In this document: positions 61,498-64,000 of the stretch, piece after piece | Layout: each line of letters starts with the position of its first letter | How positions within the stretch are numbered: position 1 is the first letter of the stretch | Source of the DNA: Cinclus cinclus | Lineage: Eukaryota; Chordata; Aves; Passeriformes; Cinclidae | Assembly (NCBI RefSeq): GCF_963662255.1 | Contig: NC_085052.1 | Span: forward strand, 10,871,807-10,935,806 | Length of the DNA stretch: 64,000 nt | Direction of reading: 5' to 3' | Notes under the pieces: model-generated | Databases searched by the model: none | What the model was told of the DNA's origin: nothing | Seen by the model: the letters and a program-made list of their open reading frames with translations, nothing else | Made by a program: the position numbers and the translations under genes

Positions 61498-64000
61498 GTT
61501 GACTGCTTAGGTTAGGAAAACAGTGGGCTTAGGGGATTGGGGAAAAAGGAGACTTCACAAAAGGGGTTCCTAAGAAGTGGTTTCCAAAGGAGGAATGAGG
61601 CCAGGAAGAAGAGGGTGAAGATCCTGCTGGGGAAAGGATGTCAGATGTGGGGAACGTCATGAAGATCAGGAATATAAATGCTGAGGGACAGTCAGTGGCC
61701 AGGGCTGGTAATGCCACCTCCCAATGGGGAGGGAATTTGAAACCTGGTCAGTGCAGTGCAGGGGGACAGCGAGTGTATGTGTGAAATAATCAAATAAGTG
61801 CTAATATAAAAAGCTCTCATATGACTTGTTAAGTAAATGCCAGTATCTAGATTTATGATGGATGGTGGTTTACTCTGTCTCACCCATGCCAAAGACCCCA
61901 TCCCAACCAGTCTTCACAGTTTTATTGTCCCTTATATAGCTTAGATATCTTGCTTTCCCTCCAAAGCATCCCACTCCCTGTGAAAAGGATGAGCTTAACT
62001 GATAATGCAGCTCACAGCACATCATTGAAACTACACAGTCAATCAAAAACACACCAGTTAAGTCTTATTCTTTCCTTGTGTGTCCACTTTGGGTGGTTTC
62101 ACGCTGATGCAATTCATTGAAAATCCAAATAAGTACAACCCTACACAGAGAAAATTGCATTTGAAGGTTTCCCGGAGACTCAGTGTTGACCAGCACTAAC
62201 AGATTACTTTCTCAGCCTTGAAAGAAATATTCAGCACTGTTTTGGCAGTTTTGTCATTCAAGTGGCAGGAAGAATTCAGTTTTCCATTCAGCAGGTGCTA
62301 ATACAGTTATATCAAATCCTAAGCATGGGAGAAAATGATCTGTACACACAGACACATGCACGTTGCTCCCAACGTTCCCCCACCTCTTCAAGGCTCAGCA
62401 GGAGAAAGGATCTGACATCTGACCTGGGATGTCACAGCCAAGCTGTTATTTCATGCCCTGTAAACCTGTGCCAGATGATTGCATCTTTCCCTCAAGCAGA
62501 AGGATGGATAGAAAATATTGGGTCCTCGCTTTTTAACAAACCTTGGGACTCAGTGAGTTTCTCTCTTCAAGCTCCAAATCTGCTGTTTTGTAACTTTTGT
62601 GAGCCTTTTCACAGCTTTCCTTCAGTACTGCTGATGATGTGTCTTTAGGCTCAGAATGTTGGTGCTACTGGGAAGAACTCAAATTTCTTTAGGAGGGACA
62701 AGAACCAAACCGAGAAGGGCTTACCAGAGAAAATGACACTTAAATGAGGAACATCTGTTCTTTTCAGGCTTAGCCCTTTTTTTGTCAAGAAAATGGGAGC
62801 TTGTCAGAGAAGAAAAAAGTTTCTTGGCAGATAAAGGGATGTATTTTTGAATGAGATACCAGCACACTCTTATTATATGGGCCTCAACCATTTTGGAGTT
62901 TGGGTCATGATGGTGAAATGTATAAATACTTTTGAAGGCCCCTTTGAAATTCCCTTACCTTGACTCCAGCACTGAGGAACATTGCTGTTTATGTATGATT
63001 ATTTTAAAGTAAACTTAGAGAGGTTTTAGCTTCCTTCAGTCTGTAGGGTTGCAGCTGAACCTTCCAAGCAAGAAGCAGAGGATCCATCCCAGTGGCTGGG
63101 ATGGCCAGATGAGAACAGGAGAAATTAGAGCCTTCCCAAGAGAAGTCATTCCTTGCTTTGAGCAAGGCAAAAAAAGTCTTTTATCTGCAAAGGAGGAAAA
63201 AAGAGAGATTGCTAACAAGCTGAAAAGAAATTACTTGGAAAAGTCTGATTTCTTACAGCAAACTGAAGAAATCTCTACCTAACAGTAGCAACTGTGGGGC
63301 TGGGTCCTGGAATCAGGGTTATCTGATAGCCTCAGAGTTTCTGATAGTAATTCAGTATTGATCACAGAAATAACAGAGGACAGAGGAACCCTCCAGCTGA
63401 GAGACACAGAGCAGTGCTCAAGTTTAAACCTTGCTGTTTCTCATGGAGTTTTGATAGCCTGTACAAAACTGCCTCCTCACCTTTTCTTGTTGTTGACTTA
63501 TTTCTGAAGGCCCCGCTCCACACTCTGCGTGTCCATGCTGCTTCTCCTGCTGAAGATACCCACACGAGGAAAATTGAGTCCATGCAACTTTGAAAGATCC
63601 TTCTCAACTGGGTGAGAGAGACCCAGGCAAAGCCAGAAATCAATATAATAGAGTTGAAGAAATGAAAGCTGGAGATTCATATACCTGATATCTTGATTTT
63701 TCTATTCAAGTGTATCTCTTCTACAGATGACCCCAATCCACTTACCTGCATAGCCTCTTGAAAATGCTACCCAAATGCAGGACAAGCTGGAGATCAGTTT
63801 TCCAACCCCCTTTATACTGTACACATAATTGGTAATTTTGTCATTTGTGCCCGCTTCTAAAATTGTCCATTAAAGTATTTTGAAGTGCTTGGCTTTACTT
63901 CATCCAGAATTGAACTGTAAATCTCATTTATCAAAAATACCTGTGCTAGAACAGACTGATTGTGACAAAAATATTTCAAATTTTCATTGAGCTTGTCAGT
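61498..64000. other. Unique sequence, no gene recognised
   Basis: A 128-codon frame at 62262-62648 (+) starts with a non-ATG-like context and shows no known domain. No transposable element family, RNA gene or exon is recognised to the end of the window. Confidence 0.5.

Overview
This window looks like AT-rich, non-coding vertebrate nuclear DNA, most probably from a bird and possibly a passerine. The main reason is the type of repeat present. Every interspersed repeat I can recognise is a 5'-truncated CR1 LINE, several carrying the avian CR1 3' end (ATTCTRTG-type octamers, GGTTGGA/TCCAACC blocks). I see no Alu/B1-type SINE, no L1, no recognisable LTR element and no DNA transposon. I found no tRNA, rRNA, CRISPR, bacterial operon or convincing protein-coding exon. 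Open reading frames are short, many lack an ATG, and the lysine/glutamate- or phenylalanine/serine-rich ones come from microsatellites. The window fits an intergenic region or a long intron.

Layout. 0.4-0.8 kb: an ancient CR1 copy (+). 0.8-13.3 kb: unique sequence with A-rich and T/G-rich simple stretches. 13.3-13.9 kb: a well-preserved CR1 (-). About 15.5 kb: a CR1 3' tail (+). 18.0-18.2 kb: a long TTTC/TTTTC polypyrimidine microsatellite. 23.3-23.7 kb: A-rich tracts. 25.7-26.2 kb: an older CR1 (-). 26-48 kb: mostly unique AT-rich DNA holding the longest ORF (37.4-38.0 kb), a CpG-dense patch (35.8-36.0 kb), a 27-base poly(A) run (43.0 kb) and an ACTCAT hexamer array (48.5 kb). About 51.1 kb: a CR1 tail (+). 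54.2-54.6 kb: a CR1 fragment (+) followed by a T-rich tract. 56.3-56.5 kb: an ancient CR1 fragment (+). 57.2-57.4 kb: a CTT/CCT polypyrimidine microsatellite. 58.7-59.1 kb: a CR1 with an intact 3' end (+). 60.7 kb: a TG/TA compound microsatellite. 61.45 kb: a 10-bp-period minisatellite.

No set of genes here works together, and I did not find a new biological system. The items most worth checking are the longest ORF, the CpG-retaining patch, several stretches whose texture resembles conserved non-coding regulatory DNA (this needs alignment), a perfect 12-bp-arm hairpin, and the two long homopurine/homopyrimidine tracts. Family and host assignments come from remembered consensus features, not from a database search.
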